Below, piece after piece: positions 42,343 to 51,606 of a stretch of DNA of 64,000 bases. The notes under the pieces are model-generated. The model saw only the letters and a list, made by a program, of their open reading frames with translations. It did no database searches and was not told the origin of the DNA. The stretch's first letter is position 1; each line of letters starts with the position of its first letter. Both the position numbers and the translations under genes were made by a program. Source of the stretch: JANWXR01 sp964608265 (GTDB lineage Bacteria; Chloroflexota; Anaerolineae; Anaerolineales; UBA6663); the NCBI GenBank assembly GCA_964608265.1, contig CAZSNP010000004.1, positions 60,121-124,120 of the forward strand. Direction: 5' to 3'.

Positions 42343-44040
42343 CTACCGACGTTCGTCGGCGTTCCGCGGTTGGCGGGTCAGGGAGAGCCACGCCACTATC
42401 AGTACCCCGGCCATCACCGCCGCCAGCCCCGGCGCGGTGTTCGGCGAGCGACGGACGATGAAGCCGTCAATGGCCACCGGGCCGCTCGCCGCGATTTCGA
42501 CAACATGCCGCGCGTCGCGGAGGTTTTGGGCGATAGGGAGATGGGCGGCTTCGGGGCGCAGGTTGAAGGTCGAGGTTGGGCCGCCATCCACACGCACCGT
42601 TACCGCGCCGGGGCCAAAGGCCACGAGCACCGCCTCCGTCCCGACGAAGGCGAATCGAAGTGAACCGCTTGCCTCCGTCTGCCTCCCCCTCCCGAAGACA
42701 AACCCCGGATTGCTTTCTACTTTCCACCGGTCGCTCCACTCCACCGCCCAATGATCCTCCTGATACCAGCCCGGATACATCACCCGCGCCGAGGCGATGT
42801 AGTTCTTCATGGACTCATACACCGGCAGCAGGGTGAAATCCGGCTCGGCCATGCGGAAGTAATACCAGGCCTGATCTTTCTCGGCGTCGGAGGCGCGCTT
42901 GAAGAACCAGAAGAAGTTCGCGCCCACCCACGGCCACTCGGACTGCGCGCGTTCGTAAGCCAGCGGCGCGTAGCGGGCCTGCTGCGCCTCGGTGACGCGG
43001 CCAAAGATGCTGGGGATGTTTTCGGGCGCGGTGTTCCAATTCACCTCCGCGATCCAGATCGCTTTGGCCTCGTCGCCGTTCTGCACCATCAAATCGCGGA
43101 TGAAGAGGTTGCGCGCGTAGTTGAATTGCAACGGCCTCTGCCGCCGGTCGGTCGGCCCGCTGCCCAGGCCGTAGCCCTGCACGCTCATCACGTCGAAGCA
43201 GGCGCCGGCCCCGGCGGCATACATGCGTTGCAGGTAGACGAAGTCGTTGAGTTCGGCGGCGTTGTTCGTCGCACCGTTGACGAGGCCGAGCGGGTTGGTG
43301 GGCGCGAGCGGCGCGGCCACGACGACGATGGCGGGATCAACGGACTTCAAGCGCGCATACGCCGCGCACAGCAGCCGCGCGTACGCCTCCGGGTCGGCGG
43401 GCTGATCGCCCCACTCCGGGTAGATGTTCGGCTCGTTCCAGATTTGATAGTGGCGCAGCCGCCCGGCGTAGCGCCGCGCCACCGCCTCCGCGTAGTCGGC
43501 GAAGTCGGCGATGTCATCGGGCGGGCCGAACGCGCCGCGCGCGTCGCCATCCGCGCGCGACCAGCTCGGCGGCGAGGAGAGCCGCACGAGGAGCTCGAGG
43601 CCGGCCTGCCCCGCCAGCGCCACGATGTGGTCGTACTTGTCCCACGCGGAAATGCACGGCCCGTTACGGCAGTCCTCGAAGTTGCCCTTGCCGCTGATCT
43701 CGATATCGGCCCAGGGGAACTCCTGCCGCAGCCAGTGAAAGCCCGCCTCGGCGATCAACCGCACTTGCGCCTCGCGCTTGCTGGGCTCCACTTCCTGTTG
43801 CAGAAAGGTGTTGATGCCGAACGGGTTGACGCCGTTGTGCGCGATGGGAGTCTCGGGCCGCACGTCGAGCGGGGGGCGCAGCGCGCCGACGGCCAGGTGC
43901 CACAGCGCGCGAGCCTGCGCCAGCGGCTGCTCTTCGCCGGTGACCGCGAAGGCCCAATCCGCCAGCGCCGCGCGCCGGGTGAACGCCGCCACCCCGAGCA
44001 CAAGGGCAACCATGAGGGAGACGACAGCCCGGTAAGACAT
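42343..44040 (-). CDS. Membrane-anchored clan A glycoside hydrolase-like protein
   Basis: 565 residues. Signal or anchor helix at 7-25, then a (beta/alpha)8-type domain (about 70-420). QIWNEPNIYPEWG supplies the typical acid/base Glu after Asn, and KAIWIAEVNWNTAPEN the likely nucleophile Glu, the arrangement of clan GH-A (GH5/GH39-like). A beta-rich domain (430-530) follows, and a C-terminal helix (536-553) with a basic tail anchors it. It overlaps functionally with the downstream GT-C enzyme (7-bp spacing). The sugar substrate is unknown. Confidence 0.82.
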   Translation of the reverse strand: MSYRAVVSLMVALVLGVAAFTRRAALADWAFAVTGEEQPLAQARALWHLAVGALRPPLDVRPETPIAHNGVNPFGINTFLQQEVEPSKREAQVRLIAEAGFHWLRQEFPWADIEISGKGNFEDCRNGPCISAWDKYDHIVALAGQAGLELLVRLSSPPSWSRADGDARGAFGPPDDIADFADYAEAVARRYAGRLRHYQIWNEPNIYPEWGDQPADPEAYARLLCAAYARLKSVDPAIVVVAAPLAPTNPLGLVNGATNNAAELNDFVYLQRMYAAGAGACFDVMSVQGYGLGSGPTDRRQRPLQFNYARNLFIRDLMVQNGDEAKAIWIAEVNWNTAPENIPSIFGRVTEAQQARYAPLAYERAQSEWPWVGANFFWFFKRASDAEKDQAWYYFRMAEPDFTLLPVYESMKNYIASARVMYPGWYQEDHWAVEWSDRWKVESNPGFVFGRGRQTEASGSLRFAFVGTEAVLVAFGPGAVTVRVDGGPTSTFNLRPEAAHLPIAQNLRDARHVVEIAASGPVAIDGFIVRRSPNTAPGLAAVMAGVLIVAWLSLTRQPRNADERR

Positions 44041-44106
44041 CGGTCGAGATTATAGGGGAAAGGGAGGAAAGCGGGGATGTGTGTGGCGCCGTGTTCCGTC
44101 AGGAAA

Positions 44107-44139
44107 AGACCGACGCGGTCTCGAAGACCGCGTCGGTCT
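44107..44139. repeat. 33-bp nested palindrome, copy 2
   Basis: A perfect 15-bp stem (AGACCGACGCGGTCT at 44107-44121, AGACCGCGTCGGTCT at 44125-44139) surrounds a 3-nt centre CGA. Each arm itself contains ACCG-N3-CGGT. Length and nested design match the element at 38357-38389 although about 40% of bases differ. It lies in the 229-bp divergent spacer, which otherwise holds pyrimidine-rich words (CCTTCTTTTCCTTCCTGG). Confidence 0.85.
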
Positions 44140-44269
44140 GCACACTGGCGCCGTGTTTCACGCGTTTCCTTCTTTTCCTTCCTGGCCTTCATGTCCTTCC
44201 TCCCGATCTCCACACTTTCTCCACATCTCGGCCCTATCCTGTGTGCAAGTTCAACAAAGGAGTCGGGTT

Positions 44270-45862
44270 ATGTCTCAGGCATCGCAAAGGAAAACAGGCA
44301 GCGGGCACTGGTGGATCGCGGGCGGGCTGGTGCTCGTCGCGGCGTTGGTCGCCGGCGCCTTCGTGTGGTCGCGCAACGCGACGCAAAGCGCCCGCGCGCA
44401 AGCGGCGCCGACCGGCGAAGTCACCGCCATCACCGCCATCGCCCGCGTCGAATCGGCCGGGACGGTGCAGCCGCTGCAGTCGGCCAACCTGGCGTGGAAG
44501 ACGACGGGGCAGGTGGCGAAGATCAACGTGCAGGTCGGCGACCGGGTGAAGGCGGGCGATGTGCTGATGGAGCTTGACCCGCTGACGGCCCCGGCCAACA
44601 TCATCAGCGCGCAGGCCGACCTGATCAACGCGCAGAACACGCTCGATACCCTCCTCAACCCCACGGCCACCGACATCGCTAGCGCGCAGAAGGCGGTCGC
44701 CGACGCCCGGGATGCGCTCGACGCCAGACAGCGCACGCTCCGCAACCTCAAATCGCCGGATGTCGCCTACTACACCGATCAGGTCAAACGGGCGCAGGAG
44801 TCGCTGACCGCCGCGCAGCAGAACGCCGAGATCACCGACTTCGCGACCAATCTCAAATCTGCCGAGGATGCGCTGGAGAAGGCCAGGAGCGACCTCGACT
44901 ATTACACCGCGCTCGAAGCGCAGTATCCGGGTTACAGCCAGCAGCGCGGCAACGTGCTGGAGAAGGCGCAGACGGCGTACGACAACGCCGTCGCCAGTTA
45001 TCAGACGGCGCTGTACAATCTCCAACAGTCGCAGGCCCGGAACGGCAACACGATTGCCGACGCGCAGGATAAGCTCGACACGGCGCAAGCCAACCTGGCC
45101 GCCGCCAGGGCCGGGCCGGACGCGATTGAACTGGCCAAGGCCGAGGCCGAGGTGGCGGTGGCCGAGGCCAAACTCGCTGACGCGCAGGCGAAGCTGGACG
45201 AGTTGCGCAACGGCGCCGACCCCGATGATGTGGCCGTCGCCCGCGCCCGGGTGCAATCGGCGCAGGCCACCGTCGATCAATTGATCATCAAGGCCCCGTT
45301 CGAGGGTGAAGTGTTGGCCGTCAACTATCGAGTCGGTGATCTGGTCAGTGCGACGCCGGTCGCCATCGTGCTCGCCAACCGCAGCGAGCTGTATGTCGAT
45401 GTGCAGGTGGATGAGACCGAGGTGGCGCGCATTCAGACCGGCGACGCGGTCACGCTGACGCTGGACTCGCTGGCGGGCAGCGAATTGAACGGCGCGGTGC
45501 AGACCATCAACCCGGTCGGGCAGACGGTCGCCGGCCTGGTGAAGTACACGGTGCGCGTAGCGCTGGCGGCCAACGGTCGCACGGACCTTTTCCTCGGCGG
45601 CACGGCGAACGCGACGATTGTGACCGACGTGCAGGCCGATGTGCTGGCCGTGCCGCTCGCCGCGATCCAGAGCGATGAGGCCGGCGAGTACGTCAACCGC
45701 GTCAACGCCGATGGCAGCCGGTCGCGCGTCAACGTGCGCAGCGGCGTGCTCGAAGGCGACCTGGTGACTGTGAGCGGCGGTCTGCAAAAAGGCGATAAAG
45801 TTGAGTTGGCCACGGCGCAGGTCTTGGGCGTGCCCTCGGGGCCGTTCGTCGGCGGAAACTAG
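44270..45862 (+). CDS. HlyD/MacA-type periplasmic adaptor subunit
   Basis: 530 residues from the ATG at 44270, preceded by AAAGGAGT; a longer frame upstream has no support. TM helix at about 15-36, then a biotinyl-lipoyl half (GTVQPLQSANLAWKTTGQVAKINVQVGDRVKAGDVL) and a long alpha-hairpin coiled coil (about 120-330, Ala/Gln/Asp-rich). The second lipoyl half follows (IKAPFEGEVLAVNYRVGDLV), then beta-barrel and membrane-proximal domains. It links an ABC exporter to the outside of the cell envelope and heads the exporter/two-component operon. Confidence 0.93.
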   Translation: MSQASQRKTGSGHWWIAGGLVLVAALVAGAFVWSRNATQSARAQAAPTGEVTAITAIARVESAGTVQPLQSANLAWKTTGQVAKINVQVGDRVKAGDVLMELDPLTAPANIISAQADLINAQNTLDTLLNPTATDIASAQKAVADARDALDARQRTLRNLKSPDVAYYTDQVKRAQESLTAAQQNAEITDFATNLKSAEDALEKARSDLDYYTALEAQYPGYSQQRGNVLEKAQTAYDNAVASYQTALYNLQQSQARNGNTIADAQDKLDTAQANLAAARAGPDAIELAKAEAEVAVAEAKLADAQAKLDELRNGADPDDVAVARARVQSAQATVDQLIIKAPFEGEVLAVNYRVGDLVSATPVAIVLANRSELYVDVQVDETEVARIQTGDAVTLTLDSLAGSELNGAVQTINPVGQTVAGLVKYTVRVALAANGRTDLFLGGTANATIVTDVQADVLAVPLAAIQSDEAGEYVNRVNADGSRSRVNVRSGVLEGDLVTVSGGLQKGDKVELATAQVLGVPSGPFVGGN

Positions 45863-45939
45863 AGAGCAGGAAGTGGCCAGTCGCTCACTCACTCTACTTT
45901 CCACTGACTACTACTGTCTTTTTTGTTTGGAGCCTGGAC

Positions 45940-46674
<735 letters not shown>

Positions 46675-46683
46675 CGGCAGATT

Positions 46684-46724
46684 GCCGACCGCGGGCCGCG
46701 GGCCGTCCGCCGTCGGCGGTCGGC
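46684..46724. repeat. Inverted GCCGACCGC words between exporter genes
   Basis: GCCGACCGC (46684-46692) and GCGGTCGGC (46716-46724) form a 9-bp inverted repeat. Between them are two copies of CGGGCC and CCGTCCGCCGTCGG, similar to the GACGGCAGACGG words at 42306-42327 and 54027-54054. Confidence 0.6.
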
Positions 46725-46742
46725 GGTCACAGGAACACGATC

Positions 46743-47975
46743 ATGAACCTCACCGAGAATTTCCGCATTGCTGTGCGGGCGCTGGCCGCGAACAAATTGC
46801 GCTCGATCCTGACCATGCTCGGCATCATCATCGGCGTGGCGTCGGTGGTGGCGCTGATGGCGATTGGCGCGGGCGCCACCGCCGGCATCACCACGCAGGT
46901 GCAGGGCATCGGCTCGAACGTCATCACCGTGATACCTGGCCGGTTGCAACAGGGCCCGAATCAGGGCGGCGCGCAACAGGCCGCGTTGTACTACACCGAC
47001 TATGAAGCGCTGGCCAAAACGCTGAAGGACGTGAACGGTGTTGCGCCAGCGTATCAGGCCAGCGCCACCGTCACCTTTGCCTCCGAGACGCAGAACGCCA
47101 CCGTCATCGGCACGACCACCGAGTACGCGGCGCTCCGCAACTACAACATCGGGCAGGGCCGCTTCCCGACCGCGGCCGAGCAGCAGAACAGCGCGCGGGT
47201 GGCGGTGCTCGGCGCGCAAGTGACCGAGGACTTGTTCGGCGGCCTCAACCCGGTGGGCCGCGCGATCAAGATCAGCGGCGTGCCGTTCAACGTCGTCGGC
47301 GTGCTCGAGGAGCAGGGCTCGGGCGGCTTTGGCAGCGCCGACGACCTGGTGATGGTGCCGCTCGAGACCGGCTACGACAAGCTGTTCGGGGCGGCGGCGG
47401 TCAGCGGCGGCAAGCGCAGGGTCTCGAACATCGTGGTGTCGGTGAAGGCGGAAGACGCCGTGCCGTCCGTGCTGACGCAGATTGATCGCACGCTGCGCCG
47501 CCAGCACAAACTCGCCCCGAGCGATCAGGCCGACTTCAGCGCCCTCAGCCAAACGCAGCTGCTCGACACCCTCAATCAAATCACCGGCATCCTCAGCGCG
47601 TTCCTCGGCGCCATCGCCGGCATCTCACTGCTGGTCGGCGGCATCGGCATCATGAACATCATGCTGGTCTCGGTCACCGAGCGCACCAAGGAGATCGGTC
47701 TGCGCAAAGCCGTCGGCGCGAAACGCGGCGCCATCCTCCTGCAGTTCCTGGTTGAGACGCTGGTGCTGAGCCTGCTCGGCGGCCTGCTCGGCATCGCGCT
47801 CGGGGTGGGGATTGCGGCGGCGGTCACGGCCACCGGCACGATCACGGCCTCCATCACCGCCGCCTCGGTGGCGATGGCCTTTGGCTTCGCGGCGGCCGTC
47901 GGCATCTTCTTCGGGCTGTACCCGGCCTGGCGCGCGGCGCAACTGCGACCGATTGAAGCGTTGCGGTACGAGTGA
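46743..47975 (+). CDS. MacB/FtsX-type ABC exporter permease
   Basis: 410 residues from the ATG at 46743. The first helix follows ALAANKLRSILTMLGIIIGVASVVALMAIG, the classic MacB_PCD start. A periplasmic domain (about 50-280) comes next, then three C-terminal helices with NIMLVSVTERTKEIGLRKAVGAKRGAILLQFL, the FtsX-family coupling motif, and LRPIEALRYE at the end. Four-helix topology is typical of mechanotransmission exporters for peptides, lipids or antibiotics. Confidence 0.95.
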   Translation: MNLTENFRIAVRALAANKLRSILTMLGIIIGVASVVALMAIGAGATAGITTQVQGIGSNVITVIPGRLQQGPNQGGAQQAALYYTDYEALAKTLKDVNGVAPAYQASATVTFASETQNATVIGTTTEYAALRNYNIGQGRFPTAAEQQNSARVAVLGAQVTEDLFGGLNPVGRAIKISGVPFNVVGVLEEQGSGGFGSADDLVMVPLETGYDKLFGAAAVSGGKRRVSNIVVSVKAEDAVPSVLTQIDRTLRRQHKLAPSDQADFSALSQTQLLDTLNQITGILSAFLGAIAGISLLVGGIGIMNIMLVSVTERTKEIGLRKAVGAKRGAILLQFLVETLVLSLLGGLLGIALGVGIAAAVTATGTITASITAASVAMAFGFAAAVGIFFGLYPAWRAAQLRPIEALRYE

Positions 47976-48000
47976 CGTAATCGCCGGAAACGCATGGGTC

Positions 48001-48660
48001 ATGAACAAGAGCGTCCTGGTGATTGATGATGAGCCGAAGATCGCCGAGATCTGCCGCGACTACCTGAGCGCGGCCGGCTTCGCGGTGACCTCGGCGGGCA
48101 GCGGGCCGCAGGGCCTCGCGCTCGCGCGCAAAGACAAGCCCGACCTCGTGGTGCTCGATCTGATGTTGCCGGGGATGGATGGCCTCGATGTGTGCCGCGA
48201 GTTGCGGCGTGAGTCAAACGTCCCCATCATCATGCTCACCGCGCGCGTGGAGGAGAGCGACAAGCTGGTGGGCCTCGAGCTGGGCGCCGATGATTACCTG
48301 ACCAAACCGTTCAGCCCACGCGAGCTCGTCGCCCGGGTGCGCGCCGTGCTCCGGCGCGGCGTGGCCGAGGCAGACCACATCCGCGCCGGCGACCTGACAC
48401 TCGACCGCGCCCGCTACCGCGCCACCCTGCCCGACCGCGACATCCCGCTCACGCCGACCGAATTCGAGATCCTCGCCGCGCTGGCCGCGCAGCCGGGCCG
48501 CGTGTTCTCGCGCGCTCAGTTGCTCACCGTGGCGCGCGGCGTCTCGTTCGAGAGCTACGAGCGCGCGATCGACTCGCACATCCGCAACCTGCGCCGCAAA
48601 CTCGAGCCGGGCGAGTACATCCTCACCGTGCACGGCGTCGGCTACAAGTTCGTCGAATAG
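48001..48660 (+). CDS. OmpR/PhoB-family response regulator
   Basis: 219 residues from the ATG at 48001, 25 bp after the exporter permease. Receiver with DDE pocket, phospho-acceptor D53 (VLDLMLPGMDG) and Lys in LTKPFSP. The C-terminal winged helix (about 125-219) has the trans-activation loop pattern LTPTEFEILAALAAQPGRVFSRAQLL and IRNLRRKLEPG. It very likely controls the exporter operon together with the kinase downstream. Confidence 0.96.
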   Translation: MNKSVLVIDDEPKIAEICRDYLSAAGFAVTSAGSGPQGLALARKDKPDLVVLDLMLPGMDGLDVCRELRRESNVPIIMLTARVEESDKLVGLELGADDYLTKPFSPRELVARVRAVLRRGVAEADHIRAGDLTLDRARYRATLPDRDIPLTPTEFEILAALAAQPGRVFSRAQLLTVARGVSFESYERAIDSHIRNLRRKLEPGEYILTVHGVGYKFVE

Positions 48661-48670
48661 TCAACCGGCC

Positions 48671-48722
48671 GGGTAGTCGAGTAGTCAGGTAGTGCCGTGA
48701 CTATTCGACTACTCGACTACCC
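48671..48722. repeat. Perfect 16-bp inverted repeat of GTAGTCGA words between regulator and kinase
   Basis: GGGTAGTCGAGTAGTC (48671-48686) and GACTACTCGACTACCC (48707-48722) pair perfectly with a 20-nt loop. The arms are themselves a doubled word (GTAGTCGA). The loop holds further partial copies (AGGTAGT, GACTATTCGA). No T tract follows. It fills almost the whole 74-bp spacer and would fold in the polycistronic mRNA. Confidence 0.85.
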
Positions 48723-48734
48723 GACCAAAAGGCA

Positions 48735-50233
48735 ATGACCCTCGATCCCCGGATGTCCGTCCGCCACATCCGCCGCCGGCTGCTGCGGTTGCTGCTGCAA
48801 GCCTTTGGCGCAATCGTGGCGCTGATCCTTGGGCTGATGTTGATTGCGTTTGCGCTGGTGCTGAACGGGCTGGCCGGCGGCCGTTCACCCTTTCAGCCGA
48901 TACAGGCCCGCACGCTCGAAGCGTATTACCTCGGGCGGGGCGATTGGGGCGGCGTCGGCCTCATCGCGCAAGGTGACGCGTGGCGGAGCGCCACTGTGCT
49001 CGACGCGGCGGGCCGCATCGTCCTCGACAACGGGCGCGATGACACCGCGCTGATCGGGCAGACCTACACCGGCCTCGTCACCCCGCCGTCCATCGCCTTC
49101 GTCCCGCTGCAATCCCAGGGACAGCCCATCGGCAGCCTCGTCATCACGGTCGCGGAACGCTTCGAGCCGATTGGGGTCGTGATCGGGTTGCTGACGCCCG
49201 TCTCCATCGTCTCCATCTTCCTCGCGCTGCTCACCCTGCTCATCGGTTTCCTGCTCGCGCAACGCTTCCTCAATCCGTTGGCCGATGTGATCGCGGCGGC
49301 GCAGGCGGTGGCCGCCGGCGACCTCGCGGCGCGCGTGCCGGTGGAGGGGCCGGGCGATCTGCGCAGCCTGAGCGACTCGTTCAACCGCATGACCGAGGCG
49401 CTCGAACGCAACGACCGCGAGCGCCGCGCTATGCTTACCGACATCGCCCACGAACTGCGCACGCCGCTCACGGTGATGCGCGGCAAACTGGAGGGTTTCA
49501 TTGACGGGGTTTATCCCGTCAATGAAAGCACCATCGCGCCGGTGCTCGCGGAGACGTACACGCTCGAACGGCTGGTGGATGATCTGCGGTTGTTGACGCT
49601 GGCTGAATCCCGGCAACTCCACTTCGACCTGCGGCCCACCGACCTCGGCGACCTGGCAGCGCGCGCCGTCAGCCTGTTCCAGGCCGAGGCGGATGAAAAG
49701 CGCATCGCCCTCACGCTGGCTGTTGCGCCGGACACGCCGGCGGTCGCCGCCGACGCGCAGCGCGTCAGCCAGGTCATCGGCAACCTCATCAGCAACGCGC
49801 TGCGCTACGTGCCGGAGGGCGGGGCGGTCAGCATCACCGTGCGTGACGCGTCACTCTCCGTCAGCGACAACGGCCCCGGCGTAACCGAGGCCGACCTCCC
49901 CCACCTCTTCGACCGCTNNNNNNNNNNNNNNNNNNNNNNNNNNNNNNNNNNNNNNNNNNNNNNNNNNNNNNNNNNNNNNNNNNNNNNNNNNNNNNNNNNN
50001 NNNNNNNNNNNNNNNNNAGCGACAACGGCCCCGGCGTAACCGAGGCCGACCTCCCCCACCTCTTCGACCGCTTCTGGCGCGGCGAGAAATCACGCGCGCG
50101 GGCCTCGGGCGGCGCGGGCCTCGGCCTCGCCATCGCCCGGCAACTCATCGAGGCGCAGGGCGGAACCATCGCGGCCCGCAACCGCCCCGAGGGCGGGCTG
50201 GCCGTCACATTCACTTTACCGATCCGGAAATGA
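48735..50233 (+). CDS. HAMP sensor histidine kinase (interrupted by artefactual gap)
   Basis: Removing the 100 N and one of the two identical 55-bp flanks gives a continuous frame of 447 residues. TM1 at about 12-42, a short extracytoplasmic domain, TM2 at about 145-172, HAMP, HisKA with IAHELRTPLTVMRGK (H239), and HATPase with GNLISNALRY, DNGPGV and GAGLGLAIARQL. The C-terminal FWRGEKSR...ASGGAGLGL lies after the gap. Partner of the OmpR-type regulator upstream. Confidence 0.92.
49863..50072. other. Artefactual scaffold gap flanked by an identical 55-bp overlap
   Basis: Bases 49863-49917 and 50018-50072 are identical over 55 positions on either side of 100 N. Collapsing 155 bp restores the kinase frame through the G1 box. 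Same artefact as at 17931-18140. Confidence 0.95.
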
Positions 50234-50311
50234 CGGAAAACGGGGACAAGCGAGAAAGGTTCCACTTCCCACTTTCCACACCCCTCTCTTTTCCCTGTCA
50301 TTCCTTTTTCT

Positions 50312-51559
50312 GTGCAAATCACCCTCGCAACTTACGGAACTCGCGGCGATGTGCAGCCGTTCGTCGCGCTCGGCCTCGGCCTGCAGCGCGCCGGGCATCG
50401 GGTACGCGTGGCTGCGCCGGCGGCCTTCGAATCCTTCGTCACCCGCTATGGCCTGAGCTTCGCGCCGCTGGCCGGCGACCCGCAGGCCATCAGCCGGGCG
50501 CTGGTGGATTCGGCAGGGCGCATCCCGTGGCGCGTCTATCGCGAGTTGTACCGGCAGGCCATGCCGCTGGCGAAGGGTGTGTACGACAGCCTGGCCGCGC
50601 TGTGCAGTGAGACGGATGTGCTCGTGCATTCGTTTTTGCTGATGGTCGGCGCGCACACGCTGGCGCGGCAGGCCGGTGTGCGCGATGTGAGCGCGCAGTT
50701 GATCCCGTTGTTTGGCCCGACCGGCGCATTCTCCAGCCCGATGTTCCCCGGCCTGCGGGGCGGCGCGGCCCTCAATCGGCTGACGCATGTGTTCTTCGAG
50801 CGTTCGTTTTGGTGGGGCAACCGAGTGGGCTATTGGCAACTGCGCCGGGGCAATCCGCAACTGCCGCCCGCCATCCATTGGCCGTTCGCCCGGGATCATC
50901 ACCCAGCCACGCCGCTGCTCTACGGCTTCAGTCGCCACGTCGTGCCGCCGCCGGCGGAGTGGCAGGGTCGCGCGCACGTCACCGGTTACTGGTTTCTCGA
51001 TGCCGAGGACGACTGGCAGCCGCCGCCGGCGTTGCTGCGCTTTCTCGAAGCCGGCGCGCCGCCGGTCTGCGTCGGGTTCAGCAGCGTGGTGACACGCGAG
51101 GCGCAACGGTTGGCCGAGATCACACTGGCGGCGTTGCGGCGCACCGGCCAGCGCGGTGTCATCCTTGGGGGATGGGCGGGATGGCAGTTGACGGATGTGC
51201 CCGATACGGTCTGCGTGCTCGATGCAGCCCCGCACGGCTGGCTGTTCCCGCGCGTGGCGATGGTAATCCATCACGGCGGCGCGGGCACGACGGCCGCCGG
51301 GCTGCGCGCGGGCGTGCCCAGCCTCATCACACCCTTCACCACCGATCAGCCGTTTTGGGCGTGGCGGGTGCAGCAACTCGGCGTCGGGCCGCAGCCGATA
51401 CCGCAGGCTAACCTCACCGCCGAGAACCTCGCCGCCGCCATTGATCGCGCCCTGCACGATGCGGAGATGCAGCAGCGCGCGGCGCGGCTCGGGGAGAAAA
51501 TCCGCGCCGAGGCGGGCGTGGCGAAGGCGGTGGCAATCATCGGGAAAGAAAGGATATGA
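50312..51559 (+). CDS. UGT-like (GT1) glycosyltransferase
   Basis: 415 residues from a GTG start. N-terminal ATYGTRGDVQPFVALGLGLQRAGHRVRVAAP is the acceptor-domain opening of sterol/macrolide-type GT1 enzymes. The C-terminal donor site has FPRVAMVIHHGGAGTTAAGLRAGVPSLITPFTTDQPFWA, where the HHGGAGT motif and the terminal Asp-Gln bind the nucleotide sugar. The acceptor may be a sterol, lipid or secondary metabolite. The spacer before it holds TTCCACTTCCCACTTTCCAC words. Confidence 0.92.
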   Translation: MQITLATYGTRGDVQPFVALGLGLQRAGHRVRVAAPAAFESFVTRYGLSFAPLAGDPQAISRALVDSAGRIPWRVYRELYRQAMPLAKGVYDSLAALCSETDVLVHSFLLMVGAHTLARQAGVRDVSAQLIPLFGPTGAFSSPMFPGLRGGAALNRLTHVFFERSFWWGNRVGYWQLRRGNPQLPPAIHWPFARDHHPATPLLYGFSRHVVPPPAEWQGRAHVTGYWFLDAEDDWQPPPALLRFLEAGAPPVCVGFSSVVTREAQRLAEITLAALRRTGQRGVILGGWAGWQLTDVPDTVCVLDAAPHGWLFPRVAMVIHHGGAGTTAAGLRAGVPSLITPFTTDQPFWAWRVQQLGVGPQPIPQANLTAENLAAAIDRALHDAEMQQRAARLGEKIRAEAGVAKAVAIIGKERI

Positions 51560-51606
51560 GGGCGATCGTTTCCTTTGATTCCCTGCTGTCCCTCTGAGGA
51601 GTAACG

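Noticed and set aside
42751..44055. 434-codon plus-strand frame under the glycosidase-like gene
   Set aside because: Antisense shadow; Arg/His/Val-rich, with no signal or motif, while the minus-strand frame has catalytic motifs and membrane anchors.
44081..44269. 63-residue extension of the adaptor protein
   Set aside because: It would translate the 33-bp palindrome and pyrimidine-rich spacer; a strong ribosome-binding site sits before the ATG at 44270.
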